Assembly: GCF_030269445.1 (NCBI RefSeq)
Contig: NZ_BSTJ01000011.1
Location: 186,001 to 250,000 of the forward strand
Source of the DNA: Actinoallomurus iriomotensis
Lineage (GTDB): Bacteria > Actinomycetota > Actinomycetes > Streptosporangiales > Streptosporangiaceae
Direction: 5' to 3'
DNA length: 64,000 nt
In this document: one piece after another, positions 24,930 through 33,479 of the stretch
Numbering within the stretch: the first letter of the stretch is position 1
Layout of the letters: the number at the start of each line of letters is the position of its first letter
Position numbers and translations under genes: made by a program
The notes under the pieces: generated by a model
What the model was told of the DNA's origin: nothing
The model's input: only the letters and a program-made list of their open reading frames with translations
The model's database searches: none

Positions 24930-25991
24930 ATGACCGATCAGGTGTCCGTCCCTGGAATCGACGTTCCTCACCTGTCGTCCTGGCTGGCGGAGGCGCTGCC
25001 GGGGGAGGGGACGATCACGGGGATCGACCTTCTCGCCGGGGGCCGGTCCAACCTGACCTATCTCGTCCGGCTGGAGAACCGCCGCGTCGTGCTCCGCCGC
25101 CCTCCGCTCGGCCACGTCCTGCCCACCGCGCACGACATGCGCCGCGAGTACACCGTGCTCTCGGCGCTCGCCGGCAGCGACGTGCCGGTCCCGGCGCCCC
25201 TGGCCCTGTGCACCGACGAGGACGTCATCGGCGCGCCGTTCTACGTCATGGACCACGTCGAGGGCCGGGTCATGCGCACCCCCGAGGACGCCGCCGACGT
25301 CACCGCCGCGGAGGCGCGCGCCCTGTCCGAACGGCTCGCGGAGGCGCTCGCCGCCATCCACCTCCTCGACGTCGAACGCGCCGGGCTGAGCGACTTCGGC
25401 CGGCCGCACGGGTACATGGCCCGGCAGCTCAAGCGCTGGTGCCGCCAGTGGGAGTCCTCGCACTCGGCCGAGGAGGGCGGGCGGACCGACGAGGCGTACG
25501 ACCGGCTCGTCCGGCGCCTCGGCGAGCGGCTGCCGTCCGACGGGCTCACCGGGCTCGTGCACGGCGACTTCCGGCTCGACAACGCGCTCGTACGCCTGCG
25601 GCCGGAGCCGGAGATCGCCGCGGTCGTCGACTGGGAGATGTCCACGCTCGGCGACCCGCTGTCCGACCTCGGGCTCACGCTCACCTACTGGGCCGACGCC
25701 GGTGAGGCCGACCGTACGCCGACCGCCGTCGGCTCGACCGTGACCTCGGCGCCCGGCTTCCTGACGCGGGCGGAGTTCGCCGGCCGGTACGCCGACCTGA
25801 CCGGCCACGACCTGTCCCACCTGGACTTCTACGTGGCGTTCGGCTGCTTCAAGCTCGCCGTCATCCTCGAGGGCATCCACGCGCGGTACCTGCAGAAGGC
25901 GACCGTCGGCGAGGGCTTCGACCGGATCGGCGCGTCGGTCCCGGTCTACCTCGACCGCGCCCACCAGGTCCTGGACGAGGGCGCGCTCTGA
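24930..25991 (+). CDS. Phosphotransferase/APH-fold family protein (ACAD10/11 N-domain-like)
   Basis: A 353-residue aminoglycoside-phosphotransferase-fold protein of the branch related to the N-terminal kinase domain of ACAD10/11. Features are GGRSNLTYLVRL (phosphate-binding loop), the Brenner motif LVHGDFRLDNALV with catalytic Asp and Asn, and VVDWEMSTLGDPLSDLGL with the metal-binding Asp. Such proteins are thought to phosphorylate hydroxyacyl-type substrates. ATG 24930 is preceded by GGAGGA supplied by a 69-bp repeat; the repeat's own ATG (24861) is in frame and would add 23 residues unrelated to the fold. Confidence 0.85.
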   Translation: MTDQVSVPGIDVPHLSSWLAEALPGEGTITGIDLLAGGRSNLTYLVRLENRRVVLRRPPLGHVLPTAHDMRREYTVLSALAGSDVPVPAPLALCTDEDVIGAPFYVMDHVEGRVMRTPEDAADVTAAEARALSERLAEALAAIHLLDVERAGLSDFGRPHGYMARQLKRWCRQWESSHSAEEGGRTDEAYDRLVRRLGERLPSDGLTGLVHGDFRLDNALVRLRPEPEIAAVVDWEMSTLGDPLSDLGLTLTYWADAGEADRTPTAVGSTVTSAPGFLTRAEFAGRYADLTGHDLSHLDFYVAFGCFKLAVILEGIHARYLQKATVGEGFDRIGASVPVYLDRAHQVLDEGAL

Positions 25992-26013
25992 CCGGCCGCG
26001 CACCCGCGGTCAG
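25988..26013. terminator. Possible shared terminator of convergent genes
   Basis: CTGACCG and CGGTCAG arms, 12 bases apart, include both stop codons of the convergent kinase-fold and sigma/anti-sigma genes. Confidence 0.35.
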
Positions 26014-27380
26014 CAGCTGAAGGTGACGGTGGCGGTCACGTTCGCGTTGAAGGTGACCGACGCGCTGGGAACGCCGATGCAGAACCGGTCGGTACGGGTG
26101 ACGGTGACCGAGGTGCTCTGGCCCGCGCGGAGCCTTCCGCCGCCGCTCGCGGTGACGGTGCCGGTGGTTTCGGTCACCCGCCAGGCGACCGGGCCGCCCC
26201 GGGCGGTGACCTTCACCGAGCAGTGCCGGGTGCCGGGCATGTGGCAGCCGGTCACCGACAGCGTCCCCGGCCGCTGCGGCGAGCTCGGACGCCGGGTGTA
26301 CGGCGTCGGCGGAGCCGGCTTCGGGGTCTTCTTCACCGGCGTCGGGCTCGGCGTCGGACCGCCGGCCGGCTCGGGCGAGCCCACCAGCGGGCTGTCGGCC
26401 GAGGACGACCCGCTCGGCGCGGACCGGCCGCTCGCCTCGTCCTGGCCCGGCCCGGGCAGGAGGAGGAACACGCCGCTCACGACGAGCAGGACGCAGGCGA
26501 CGGCGGCGACGACCGGCCAGCGGCGCCGTCCGGCGTGGTCGGGCTCCGGTACGGCCCCGGGCTCGGGAGGCGGGGGATCGGCGCGCCGCGCGATCGTCGC
26601 CCGCAGGTCCGCGAGCGCGGGAGCCGAGGCCGTGTCGAGCACCCGGGAGCGCAGCGTGCCGGGGAGGGCCGCCGTGGGCATGGCCTGAAGCAGCTGCGCG
26701 TTGGTGACCGTGAGGTCGCGCCGCGAGCCGCAGATCGGGCAGCTCGCGATGTGGCGGGCGAGCCGCCCGCAGGTGGTCGTGTCCAGCGGCGTGCCCGGCG
26801 GGGCCAGCTCCTCCACGCCCGAGCACTCCTCGCGCCCGGTCGCCGCCACGAGGACGGCGGAGAAGGCCTCGTCCAGGTCGTGCCGGGCCTGGGCCACGTG
26901 CATGGACACCTCGTGCGGCGACATGCCGAGGACCTCGGCCAGTTCGTCCGCGTCGAGCTCGTGCCGCAGGAACAGGTCGAGCGCCTCGCGCTGAGCGGCG
27001 CTGAGCACGTGCAGGGCGGCGCGCACGAGCGGGCGTGTCGCCTCGTCCGCCTCGGCCCCGGCCGCCTCCGGGACGAGGAGGCGCTCGGCGGGCGGCGCGG
27101 CGTCCGCCCGGCGGCGGAGGCACTCCTTCCGTGCCACGCCGTACAGCCGGCCGCGGAACAGCGCGTACGGGAGCCGCCCGGCGCGTTCGCGGACGATGAT
27201 CAGAGTGTCGTGCAGGGCCTGGGCCGCGGCCTCCTGGTCGCGGAGGAGGACGTGGCAGTAGTCGAACAGCCGCGGGCCGTACGCGTCGTAGATCTGCGGC
27301 AGGGCGTCGGCGTCGCCCGCGTCCAGCGACGCGGCCAGCCGCCGGTCGGCGTTCCGGTCGAGACTCGGCCATCCCGCCAC
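26010..27380 (-). CDS. Membrane-tethered sigma factor/zinc-finger fusion, paralogue 1
   Basis: A 456-residue fusion. Residues about 15-165 are an ECF-type sigma factor: region 2 (YDAYGPRLFDYCHVLLRDQE) and region 4 helix-turn-helix (LDADELAEVLGMSPHEV). A zinc-finger anti-sigma-like motif follows (ARHIASCPICGSR). One membrane span (WPVVAAVACVLLVVSGVFLL) leads to a Pro/Ser/Thr stalk and an exported beta domain with four cysteines. Joining sigma, anti-sigma finger and exported sensor in one chain implies that release needs proteolysis or that the sigma part acts at the membrane. GTG 27380 matches the starts of two paralogues at 28419 and 31782. Confidence 0.8.
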   Translation of the reverse strand: MAGWPSLDRNADRRLAASLDAGDADALPQIYDAYGPRLFDYCHVLLRDQEAAAQALHDTLIIVRERAGRLPYALFRGRLYGVARKECLRRRADAAPPAERLLVPEAAGAEADEATRPLVRAALHVLSAAQREALDLFLRHELDADELAEVLGMSPHEVSMHVAQARHDLDEAFSAVLVAATGREECSGVEELAPPGTPLDTTTCGRLARHIASCPICGSRRDLTVTNAQLLQAMPTAALPGTLRSRVLDTASAPALADLRATIARRADPPPPEPGAVPEPDHAGRRRWPVVAAVACVLLVVSGVFLLLPGPGQDEASGRSAPSGSSSADSPLVGSPEPAGGPTPSPTPVKKTPKPAPPTPYTRRPSSPQRPGTLSVTGCHMPGTRHCSVKVTARGGPVAWRVTETTGTVTASGGGRLRAGQSTSVTVTRTDRFCIGVPSASVTFNANVTATVTFSC

Positions 27381-27441
27381 GAGTGCTCCTGCTGAACTAT
27401 GGGACACGAGGTCACAGGGGTCCCCACCGGTCGTGGGAACA

Positions 27442-27451
27442 CAGGATCCTG
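27442..27451. promoter_or_regulatory. CAGGATCCTG palindrome upstream of sigma fusion 1
   Basis: A 10-base palindrome with the shared context TGGCAGGATCCTGTG (minus strand), 61 bases before the GTG. The same block precedes both paralogues. It is probably an operator or start-site element. Confidence 0.5.
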
Positions 27452-27480
27452 CCAGCATTGAGAGCGACTGTGGCGCGTTT

Positions 27481-27500
27481 GATCGCGATGTGATCGCGAT
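27481..27500. repeat. Tandem ATCGCGAT palindromes
   Basis: GATCGCGAT-GT-GATCGCGAT, two copies of an 8-base palindrome, about 100 bases upstream of sigma fusion 1. Possibly a regulator site. Confidence 0.35.
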
Positions 27501-27535
27501 TGCACGCAAGTGACATCGCCGAGGCCGGAAGCGGG

Positions 27536-28339
27536 TCAGTACGGCGCGGCGCCGTCCCGCAGCCGCCCGGCGAGGTCGCCGAGCACGGCCATGGTCGCGC
27601 GGTGCAGGCCCGGCCCGAACGTCACCCGTGCCACGCCCAGCTCGGCGAGCCGGGCCGGTGACGGCATGCCGGGCCGGTAGAGGACGCTCACCGGTCCGGG
27701 AAGCCGTTCGACCAGCGCGCCGATCGCCGCCTCGTCCGTGACCATGATCGGGAACACGCAGTCGGCCCCCGCGTCGAGGTACGCGCGGCCGCGCGCCACC
27801 GCCTCTTCGAGGATCTCCGCGGGCGAGGCGCCCGGCAGCGCGCCGTCCTCGAACACGTCGGTGCGCGCGTTGATCACCAGGTGGGGATCGGCCGCCCGCA
27901 GCTCACGGATGCGGTCGGCCTGCGCCTTCAGGTCCGCCAGGACGTGCCCCGCCATCCGGCGCTCCTCACCGGCTGCTTCGCCGGCCGCCTCGCCGTGCAG
28001 GGTGTCCTCCAGGTTGCAACCGGCGGCGCCGGCCTCCCGCAGGCACTCGGCGAGCTCCGCGGGCGTCAGCCCGTAGCCGGACTCGGCGTCGACGGTGACC
28101 GGCACGTCGACGCTGCGCGCGATGCGGGCCGCCGCCGCGAACATCTCCTCGGGCGGCGCGCCCTCACCGTCCTCGTAGCCGAGCACGCGCGACACGGCGG
28201 CGCTGGCGGTGGCGAGCGCCGGGAATCCGGCGGCGGCGAGCACCTGGGCGCTCGCGGCGTCCCACGCGTTGGGCAGGATGAGAAGCGACCCGCTCTGGTG
28301 CAGCTCGCGCAGCCGCGCGGCCTTGTCGATGAGACTCAT
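27536..28339 (-). CDS. Isocitrate lyase/PEP mutase superfamily protein
   Basis: A 267-residue alpha/beta-barrel enzyme. PNAWDAASAQVLAAAGFPAL, the metal-binding VTVDAESGYG and NLEDTLHG blocks, and NARTDVF place it in the PEP mutase-like branch, near 2-methylisocitrate-lyase-like or oxaloacetate-decarboxylase-like proteins. The loop cysteine of true isocitrate lyases (KKCGH) is absent, so C-C lyase activity on a different 2-oxo or hydroxy acid is more likely. ATG 28339 begins MSLIDKAARL. It lies between two sigma-fusion genes on the same strand with no clear link to them. Confidence 0.85.
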   Translation of the reverse strand: MSLIDKAARLRELHQSGSLLILPNAWDAASAQVLAAAGFPALATASAAVSRVLGYEDGEGAPPEEMFAAAARIARSVDVPVTVDAESGYGLTPAELAECLREAGAAGCNLEDTLHGEAAGEAAGEERRMAGHVLADLKAQADRIRELRAADPHLVINARTDVFEDGALPGASPAEILEEAVARGRAYLDAGADCVFPIMVTDEAAIGALVERLPGPVSVLYRPGMPSPARLAELGVARVTFGPGLHRATMAVLGDLAGRLRDGAAPY

Positions 28340-28418
28340 GCGCCCGACCGTACGGCCCGGCACGACCGGACAGAAGGGCCACTTGAGGCCCGCGGCGCCG
28401 GACCACCCGGTGGGCCGG

Positions 28419-29834
28419 TCAGCAGCTCCAGGTGACGTTCGCCAACGCGCCCGAGTCGAACGTCACCGAGCCGCTGCCGCTGCCGAAGCAGAAGCTGTCG
28501 GTCCTCGTGACGGTGACCGAGGCGTGTCCGCCCGCGCTGAGGCTTCCGCCGCCGCCCGCGTTGATGCTGCCGCTGGTCCCGGTCACGCTCCAGGTGACCG
28601 GGCCGCCCTTGGCGGTGACCGTCACCGAGCAGTGGCGGGTGCCGGACATGTGGCAGCCGGAGACGGACAGCGTGCCCGGCTGCTGCGGCGGCTTCGGCTT
28701 CGGGTGGTGGGTGCGCGGTTTCGTCGTGCTCGGGGTCGGCGTCGGGGTCTTGCTCGACTTGGACGGGGTCGGGCTCGGTGTGTCGCTGGCGGACGGCTCG
28801 GGCGCGGCCGAGTCCGACGGAAGCCGGTCGTCGGCCGACGACGACTCGCTCGGCGCGGCGATGGGCTGCTGGCCACTCGTCTTCTCCTGGCCCGACCCGG
28901 GCAGCAGGAGGAACACCCCGATCACGATCACGAGCACGCACGCGACGGCGGCGAAGACCGGCCACAGGCGCGAGCCCCTGCGCTCCGGCCCCGGCTCCGG
29001 CACGGGTTCCGGCTCGGGCGCGGGATCGGCGCGCATCGCGATCGTCTCCCGCAGCTCCGCGAGCTCGGGGGCCGCGGCCGTGCCGAGCACGCGCGAGCGC
29101 AGCGCGGCGGGGAGGGCCGCCGCAGGCATGGCGTTCAGGAGGCGCGCGGTGGCGACCTTGCGGCTGCCCCGTTCGCCGCAGATCGGGCAGCTCGCGATAT
29201 GGCGGGCGAGCTTCCCGCAGGACTCGGTGTCCAACGGCGCGTCGGGCGGACCGGCCAGCGCCGCCACGCTCGGGCAGTCCTCGCGCCCGGTCGCCGCCAC
29301 CACCACGGCGGCGAACGCGTCGTCCAGGTCGTGCCGGGCCTGGGCCACGTGCACGGACGCCTCGTGCGGCGTCACGTCGAGGACCTCGGCGAGCTCGTGC
29401 GGGTCCAGCTCGTGCCGCAGGAACAGGTCGAGCGACTCCCGCTGGGAGCCGTTGAGCACGAGCAGCGCCGCGTGCACGAGCCGGCGCGTCGCCTCGTCCG
29501 CCTCGGCCCCGTCCGCCTCCGGCGCGCGCTGGCGCTCGGCGGGCGCCTCGCCGTACGCGCGGCGGCGCAGGCACTCCTCCCGGGTCACGGCGTACAGCCA
29601 GCCGCGGAACAGGCGCGCGTCGGTGATGCGCCCGATGCGCTCCTGGACGGTGATCAGGGAGTCGTGCAGTGCCTGGGCCGCGGCCTCCTGGTCGCGGAGG
29701 AGGACGTGGCAGTAGTCGAACAGCCGTGGGGCGTACGAGTCGTAAATCTCCGGCAGGGCGTTGGGATCACCGGCGTACAGCGACTGCGCGAGTCGCTGGT
29801 CGGCGGCCCTGTCGATACTCGGCCATGCGGCCAC
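28419..29834 (-). CDS. Membrane-tethered sigma factor/zinc-finger fusion, paralogue 2
   Basis: A 471-residue protein built like the one at 26010: ECF sigma regions 2 and 4 (SYAPRLFDYCHVLLRDQEAA; PHELAEVLDVTPHEAS), the finger ARHIASCPICGERG, one span (WPVFAAVACVLVIVIGVFLL), a Ser/Thr/Pro/Lys stalk and a C-terminal domain with cysteines in SGCHMSGTRHCSV, DSFCFG and VTWSC. The N-terminus MAAWPSIDRAADQRLAQSL is nearly the same in all three paralogues, which supports the GTG start at 29834. The exported domain resembles an Ig/BACON-like beta fold by eye only. Confidence 0.8.
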   Translation of the reverse strand: MAAWPSIDRAADQRLAQSLYAGDPNALPEIYDSYAPRLFDYCHVLLRDQEAAAQALHDSLITVQERIGRITDARLFRGWLYAVTREECLRRRAYGEAPAERQRAPEADGAEADEATRRLVHAALLVLNGSQRESLDLFLRHELDPHELAEVLDVTPHEASVHVAQARHDLDDAFAAVVVAATGREDCPSVAALAGPPDAPLDTESCGKLARHIASCPICGERGSRKVATARLLNAMPAAALPAALRSRVLGTAAAPELAELRETIAMRADPAPEPEPVPEPGPERRGSRLWPVFAAVACVLVIVIGVFLLLPGSGQEKTSGQQPIAAPSESSSADDRLPSDSAAPEPSASDTPSPTPSKSSKTPTPTPSTTKPRTHHPKPKPPQQPGTLSVSGCHMSGTRHCSVTVTAKGGPVTWSVTGTSGSINAGGGGSLSAGGHASVTVTRTDSFCFGSGSGSVTFDSGALANVTWSC

Positions 29835-29898
29835 TGAGTCCTCCTGCTGAACTGGTGGGGCACGAGGTCACAGACGCCCCACCCGGTGCGTGGGTTCA

Positions 29899-29908
29899 CA
29901 GGATCCTG
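29899..29908. promoter_or_regulatory. CAGGATCCTG palindrome upstream of sigma fusion 2
   Basis: The same TGGCAGGATCCTGTGAACC context as before paralogue 1, 64 bases before the GTG. An AT-rich stretch with AGCTGTAAATGG lies just upstream on the minus strand and may be the promoter. Confidence 0.5.
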
Positions 29909-30048
29909 CCACCATTTACAGCTACTTTGGAGGATTTAATGGCAATTAAGTCATGATCAGCTACCGAGCGTTGTCAGATCCGGCGATCTGCCGCGAGTCC
30001 CATGACGGACGGTCACCGGTCACCGGTGACCCTCGACCCTCCGGCCCC

Positions 30049-31734
30049 TCAGCTCTTCAGGTCGGGGAAGTCCTCCTCGCGGAACTCCTCCGAGCGGCGT
30101 TCGCCGTCCTCCAGCCCCCGCAGCTCGACCCGGCGGATCTTGCCGGAGATCGTCTTGGGCAGGTCCGTGAACTCGACGCGCCGCACCCGCTTGTACGCCG
30201 CGAGGTGCTCCCGGCAGTGGGCGAGGATCGCGCGCGCCGTCTCGGCCGTCGGCTCGTGCCCGGCCGCCAGGCTGACGTACGCCTTCGGCACCGCGAGGCG
30301 TACCGGATCGGGCGCGGGCACCACGGCGGCCTCGGCCACCGCCTCGTGCTCCAGCAGCACGCTCTCCAGCTCGAACGGCGAGATGCGGTAGTCCGACGCC
30401 TTGAACACGTCGTCGGTACGGCCCACGAACGTGATGTAGCCGTCCGCGTCTCTCGTCGCGACGTCGCCCGTGTGGTAGTAGCCGCCGGCCATGGCCGCGT
30501 CGTTCAGCTCGGCGTCGCCGTGGTAGCCGACCATCAGCGCCGCCGGGCGGTCGGACAGGTCGATGCAGACCTCGCCCTCGTCGCCCTTCTCCCCGGTGGC
30601 CGGGTCGATCAGGGCGATCGTGTAACCGGGCAGCGGCCGCCCCATGGAGCCGGGCTTGAGCGGCTGGCCGGGGGAGTTGCCGATCTGCGCCGTCGTCTCG
30701 GTCTGGCCGTACCCGTCACGGATGGTCAGGCCCCAGTGCTTGCGCACCTGGTCGATGATCTCCGGGTTCAACGGCTCGCCGGCCGCCACGACCGTGCGCA
30801 GCGGGAGCCGCCACGCGGACAGGTCCTCCTGGATGAGCATGCGCCACACGGTCGGCGGGGCGCAGAAGCTCGTGACCTCGCAGCGCTTCAGCACATCGAG
30901 CATCGCGGGCGCGGAGAAGCGTGTGTAGTTGAAGACCAGCACGCAGGCGCCGGCGTTCCACGGCGCGAAGAAGTTGCTCCACGCGTGCTTGGCCCAGCCC
31001 GGTGAGGAGACGTTGAGGTGGATGTCGCCGGGGCGCAGCCCGATCCAGTACATCGTGGACAGGTGACCCACCGGGTACGACGCGTAGGTGTGCTCGACCA
31101 GCTTCGGCTTGTCCGTCGTGCCCGAGGTGAAGTACAGCAGCAGCGTGTCCTCGCCGTGCGTCGTCTCCTCACCCCCGGCGTACGGCTCGGCGCCGTACGC
31201 GTCCTCGTACGACAGCCAGCCCTCGGCCGAGCCGACCGAGATCCGCGTCCACTCGCCGGCGAGACCGTCGAACTTGGCCGTGTCACCGGCGCCGGTGACG
31301 ACGTGCCGGACGCCGCCGCGTTCGATGCGGTCGGTGAGGTCGGCCGGGGTGAGCAGCGTGGTCGCCGGGATGACGACGGCGCCCAGCTTCATCGCGGCGA
31401 GCATCGTCTCCCAGAGCTCGACCTGGTTGCCGAGCATGAGCAGGATCCGGTCGCCCCGTGCGACGCCGTGGCTCCGCAGCCAGCCCGCCACCCTGCTCGA
31501 CCGCCCGGCGAGCTCGGCGAACGTGAGCTTGGTCTCCGAGCCGTCCTCTTCCACGATCCACAGCGCCGGGGCGTCCGGCGACTCGGCGGCGAGCACGCCG
31601 TCGAACCAGTCCACGGCCCAGTTCAGGCCGGGCGCGTCGGGCCATCGGAACCCGTTGCGTGCGGCGTCGTAGTCTTCGGCCCGCGCCAGGAGGAAGTCGC
31701 GAGCCGCTTTGAAGGTGGCGGCATCGGGGGTCAT
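30049..31734 (-). CDS. AMP-dependent acyl-CoA synthetase
   Basis: A 561-residue acyl-CoA ligase. Motifs in order: YFTSGTTDKPKLVEH (P-loop), GYGQTETT, GRTDDVFKASDYRISPFELE (hinge) and TISGKIRRVEL with the catalytic lysine. The N-terminal AGLNWAVDWFDG segment is typical of the acetyl/medium-chain ACSM-like branch. ATG 31734 (MTPDAATF) is chosen; an upstream start at 31758 is poorly supported. It follows sigma fusion 3 by 47 bases on the same strand and may be co-transcribed. Downstream, GGTCACCGGTGACC (30018-30031) is a perfect palindrome that may stop transcription. Confidence 0.9.
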   Translation of the reverse strand: MTPDAATFKAARDFLLARAEDYDAARNGFRWPDAPGLNWAVDWFDGVLAAESPDAPALWIVEEDGSETKLTFAELAGRSSRVAGWLRSHGVARGDRILLMLGNQVELWETMLAAMKLGAVVIPATTLLTPADLTDRIERGGVRHVVTGAGDTAKFDGLAGEWTRISVGSAEGWLSYEDAYGAEPYAGGEETTHGEDTLLLYFTSGTTDKPKLVEHTYASYPVGHLSTMYWIGLRPGDIHLNVSSPGWAKHAWSNFFAPWNAGACVLVFNYTRFSAPAMLDVLKRCEVTSFCAPPTVWRMLIQEDLSAWRLPLRTVVAAGEPLNPEIIDQVRKHWGLTIRDGYGQTETTAQIGNSPGQPLKPGSMGRPLPGYTIALIDPATGEKGDEGEVCIDLSDRPAALMVGYHGDAELNDAAMAGGYYHTGDVATRDADGYITFVGRTDDVFKASDYRISPFELESVLLEHEAVAEAAVVPAPDPVRLAVPKAYVSLAAGHEPTAETARAILAHCREHLAAYKRVRRVEFTDLPKTISGKIRRVELRGLEDGERRSEEFREEDFPDLKS

Positions 31735-31781
31735 GTGCGCATCCTGGCACTGCCCCACCGATCAGGTAAATACCGTGACGA

Positions 31782-33287
31782 TCAGCCGATGGGGAAGCAG
31801 GACCAGGTGACGTTGGAGGAACCGTTCGGCGAGAAGAAGACTGTGGCGCTCCTGGTCGTCCCTGAACAAGTGTCCTCGCTCCGAGTCACCGTGACCTGCA
31901 CCGACCTTCCCTTCGCAAGCTTGCCGCTCGACGGGGAGACCGACACCGGACCGGAGGTCGAGGAGTTCCACGACACTAGACCGCCGACGGCCGTCACCGT
32001 GACGGTGCAGGTGGTGCCCGTGTCCATGTCGCACGTGCCGTCGGCGGACAGGGTGCCCGGCGTCGGCTTGGGGGCCGGCTTGTGGGTCTTCGGCGGGGCC
32101 GGGCGGTGGGTGGTCGGGGTCGGCGTCGGCGTGTGCTTGGTGGGAGTGGGCGACGGCGAGTGCTTGGTCTTCGACGGGGACGGCTCGACGCTGTCGGTCG
32201 GCGAGGGGAAGTCCGACGGGCTGTCGCTCGGGGGAGCGGCCGCGGCGTCGCCGGGGACCTTGTTGTTCAGGTTCTTGGGGGTGTCCGACCCGCCGCCCGT
32301 CAGCAGGAAGATCGCCCCGATGACGAGCACGACGCACGCGGCCACCGCGACGGCCGGCAGCAGGTGCGAGGACGTCCCGTCGCCCCGCTTCTCCTTGCGG
32401 GCCGGCTGCGCGCGGCGTTCGAGGCTGGTCGGCCAGCCCCACACGTCGAACGGCTCGGCGCGCTGCGCGATGCGCGTGCGGTTCTCGTGCTGGTCGGGCG
32501 CTTCGGCGAGCGACAGCACCGCCATCCGCAGGTCGGACGGGATCGCCGCGACCGGCAGTACCTGCATCAGCCGGTTCGTGGAGACCTTGCGCTTGCGGCG
32601 GTCGCGGCAGACCGGGCAGGACTCGATGTGGCGGATCAGCTTGCGCGCGACGTCCTGCGGCAGCGGCCACTCGTCCTCGTTCACGAGCGCGGCCACGCTC
32701 GGGCAGTCGCCGCGTCCCGTACGTGCGATGATCGCGGCGGCGAGGGAGTTGTCGAGGTCGTCGCGTGCCTGGGCGACCAGCTCGGTCGCCTGCTGGGACG
32801 AGATGCCCAGCACGCCGCCGAGCTCCTCGGCGGACAGGTCGTGCCGCGCGGACAGGTCGATCGCCTCGCGGTGGCGGGCGGCCATCCCGGCGAGGGCGCT
32901 GTGCACGAGCTGCCGGGTCTCCTCGAGCCGCTGACGCTCCTCGGCGTCGAGGAAGGCGTCCTCGTTCTGCTCCGGCGCCGCGTGGCCGTGTTCGGGCCGC
33001 TCCGGGTCGGCGAGCTGCCGCAGGCACTCGTTGCGGACGATGGCATAGACCCAGCTGCGGAAACGCTCCGGCTCGCGCAGCTTGCCGATGTGCTCCTGCG
33101 TCGCGATGAGCGAGTCGTGCAGGGCGTCCGCGGCCAGGTCCTGGTCGCGGAGCAGTGCGTGACAGTAGTCGAACAGGCGTGGCGCGTAGAAGTCGTAGAT
33201 CTCCGCGAGTGCGGCGGCGTCACCGTCGCGCAGCGACTGCGCCAGCCGACGATCCTCTACACGGCCGAGACTGGGCCAACCGGCCAC
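31782..33287 (-). CDS. Membrane-tethered sigma factor/zinc-finger fusion, paralogue 3
   Basis: A 501-residue member of the same trio: N-terminal ECF sigma regions (FYAPRLFDYCHALLRDQDLA; LSAEELGGVLGISSQQ), finger IRHIESCPVCRDRRKRK, one span (LLPAVAVAACVVLVIGAIFL), a long Lys/Pro/Ser/Thr stalk with SPTPTKHTPTPTPT-like runs and a C-terminal domain with cysteines in DGTCDM, TTCTV, EDTCSG and WSC. It diverges most from the other two in the linker, and its leader contains a strong hairpin that the other two lack. The next gene downstream is the acyl-CoA synthetase. Confidence 0.8.
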   Translation of the reverse strand: MAGWPSLGRVEDRRLAQSLRDGDAAALAEIYDFYAPRLFDYCHALLRDQDLAADALHDSLIATQEHIGKLREPERFRSWVYAIVRNECLRQLADPERPEHGHAAPEQNEDAFLDAEERQRLEETRQLVHSALAGMAARHREAIDLSARHDLSAEELGGVLGISSQQATELVAQARDDLDNSLAAAIIARTGRGDCPSVAALVNEDEWPLPQDVARKLIRHIESCPVCRDRRKRKVSTNRLMQVLPVAAIPSDLRMAVLSLAEAPDQHENRTRIAQRAEPFDVWGWPTSLERRAQPARKEKRGDGTSSHLLPAVAVAACVVLVIGAIFLLTGGGSDTPKNLNNKVPGDAAAAPPSDSPSDFPSPTDSVEPSPSKTKHSPSPTPTKHTPTPTPTTHRPAPPKTHKPAPKPTPGTLSADGTCDMDTGTTCTVTVTAVGGLVSWNSSTSGPVSVSPSSGKLAKGRSVQVTVTRSEDTCSGTTRSATVFFSPNGSSNVTWSCFPIG

Positions 33288-33335
33288 AGGGTCCTCCCGA
33301 GAGTGTCATGCCCGGACAGGCCCCCGGAAGTGAAG

Positions 33336-33372
33336 AAGGAGGCCCGACGCCCCGCTCCCGTCGGGCCTCCTT
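33336..33372. terminator. 14-pair hairpin in the leader of sigma fusion 3
   Basis: AAGGAGGCCCGACG and CGTCGGGCCTCCTT are perfect arms around a 9-base loop. It sits between the shared palindrome and the GTG start, so on the minus strand it would act within the 5' leader, as an attenuator or as a terminator of readthrough. Confidence 0.55.
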
Positions 33373-33417
33373 CATGTACAAGACGCCGCAGCCGGGAGCC
33401 TGGTTTACAGGATCCTG

Positions 33418-33427
33418 CCACTACTCC
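33418..33427. promoter_or_regulatory. CAGGATCCTG palindrome upstream of sigma fusion 3
   Basis: Third copy of the GGCAGGATCCTGT block, here 130 bases before the start because of the inserted hairpin region. Confidence 0.5.
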
Positions 33428-33479
33428 AAGAAAATCCTCTCGCGAATGATTAGACCGATATGAACTCGTGTTGGCGATT

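Noticed and set aside
23826-26003. A 725-codon open frame on the minus strand across the amidase-like gene and the kinase-fold gene
   Set aside because: Only the part below 24548 has protein-like composition and a ribosome site. The rest is antisense to the APH-fold gene and reads as Arg/Gly/Val-rich shadow.
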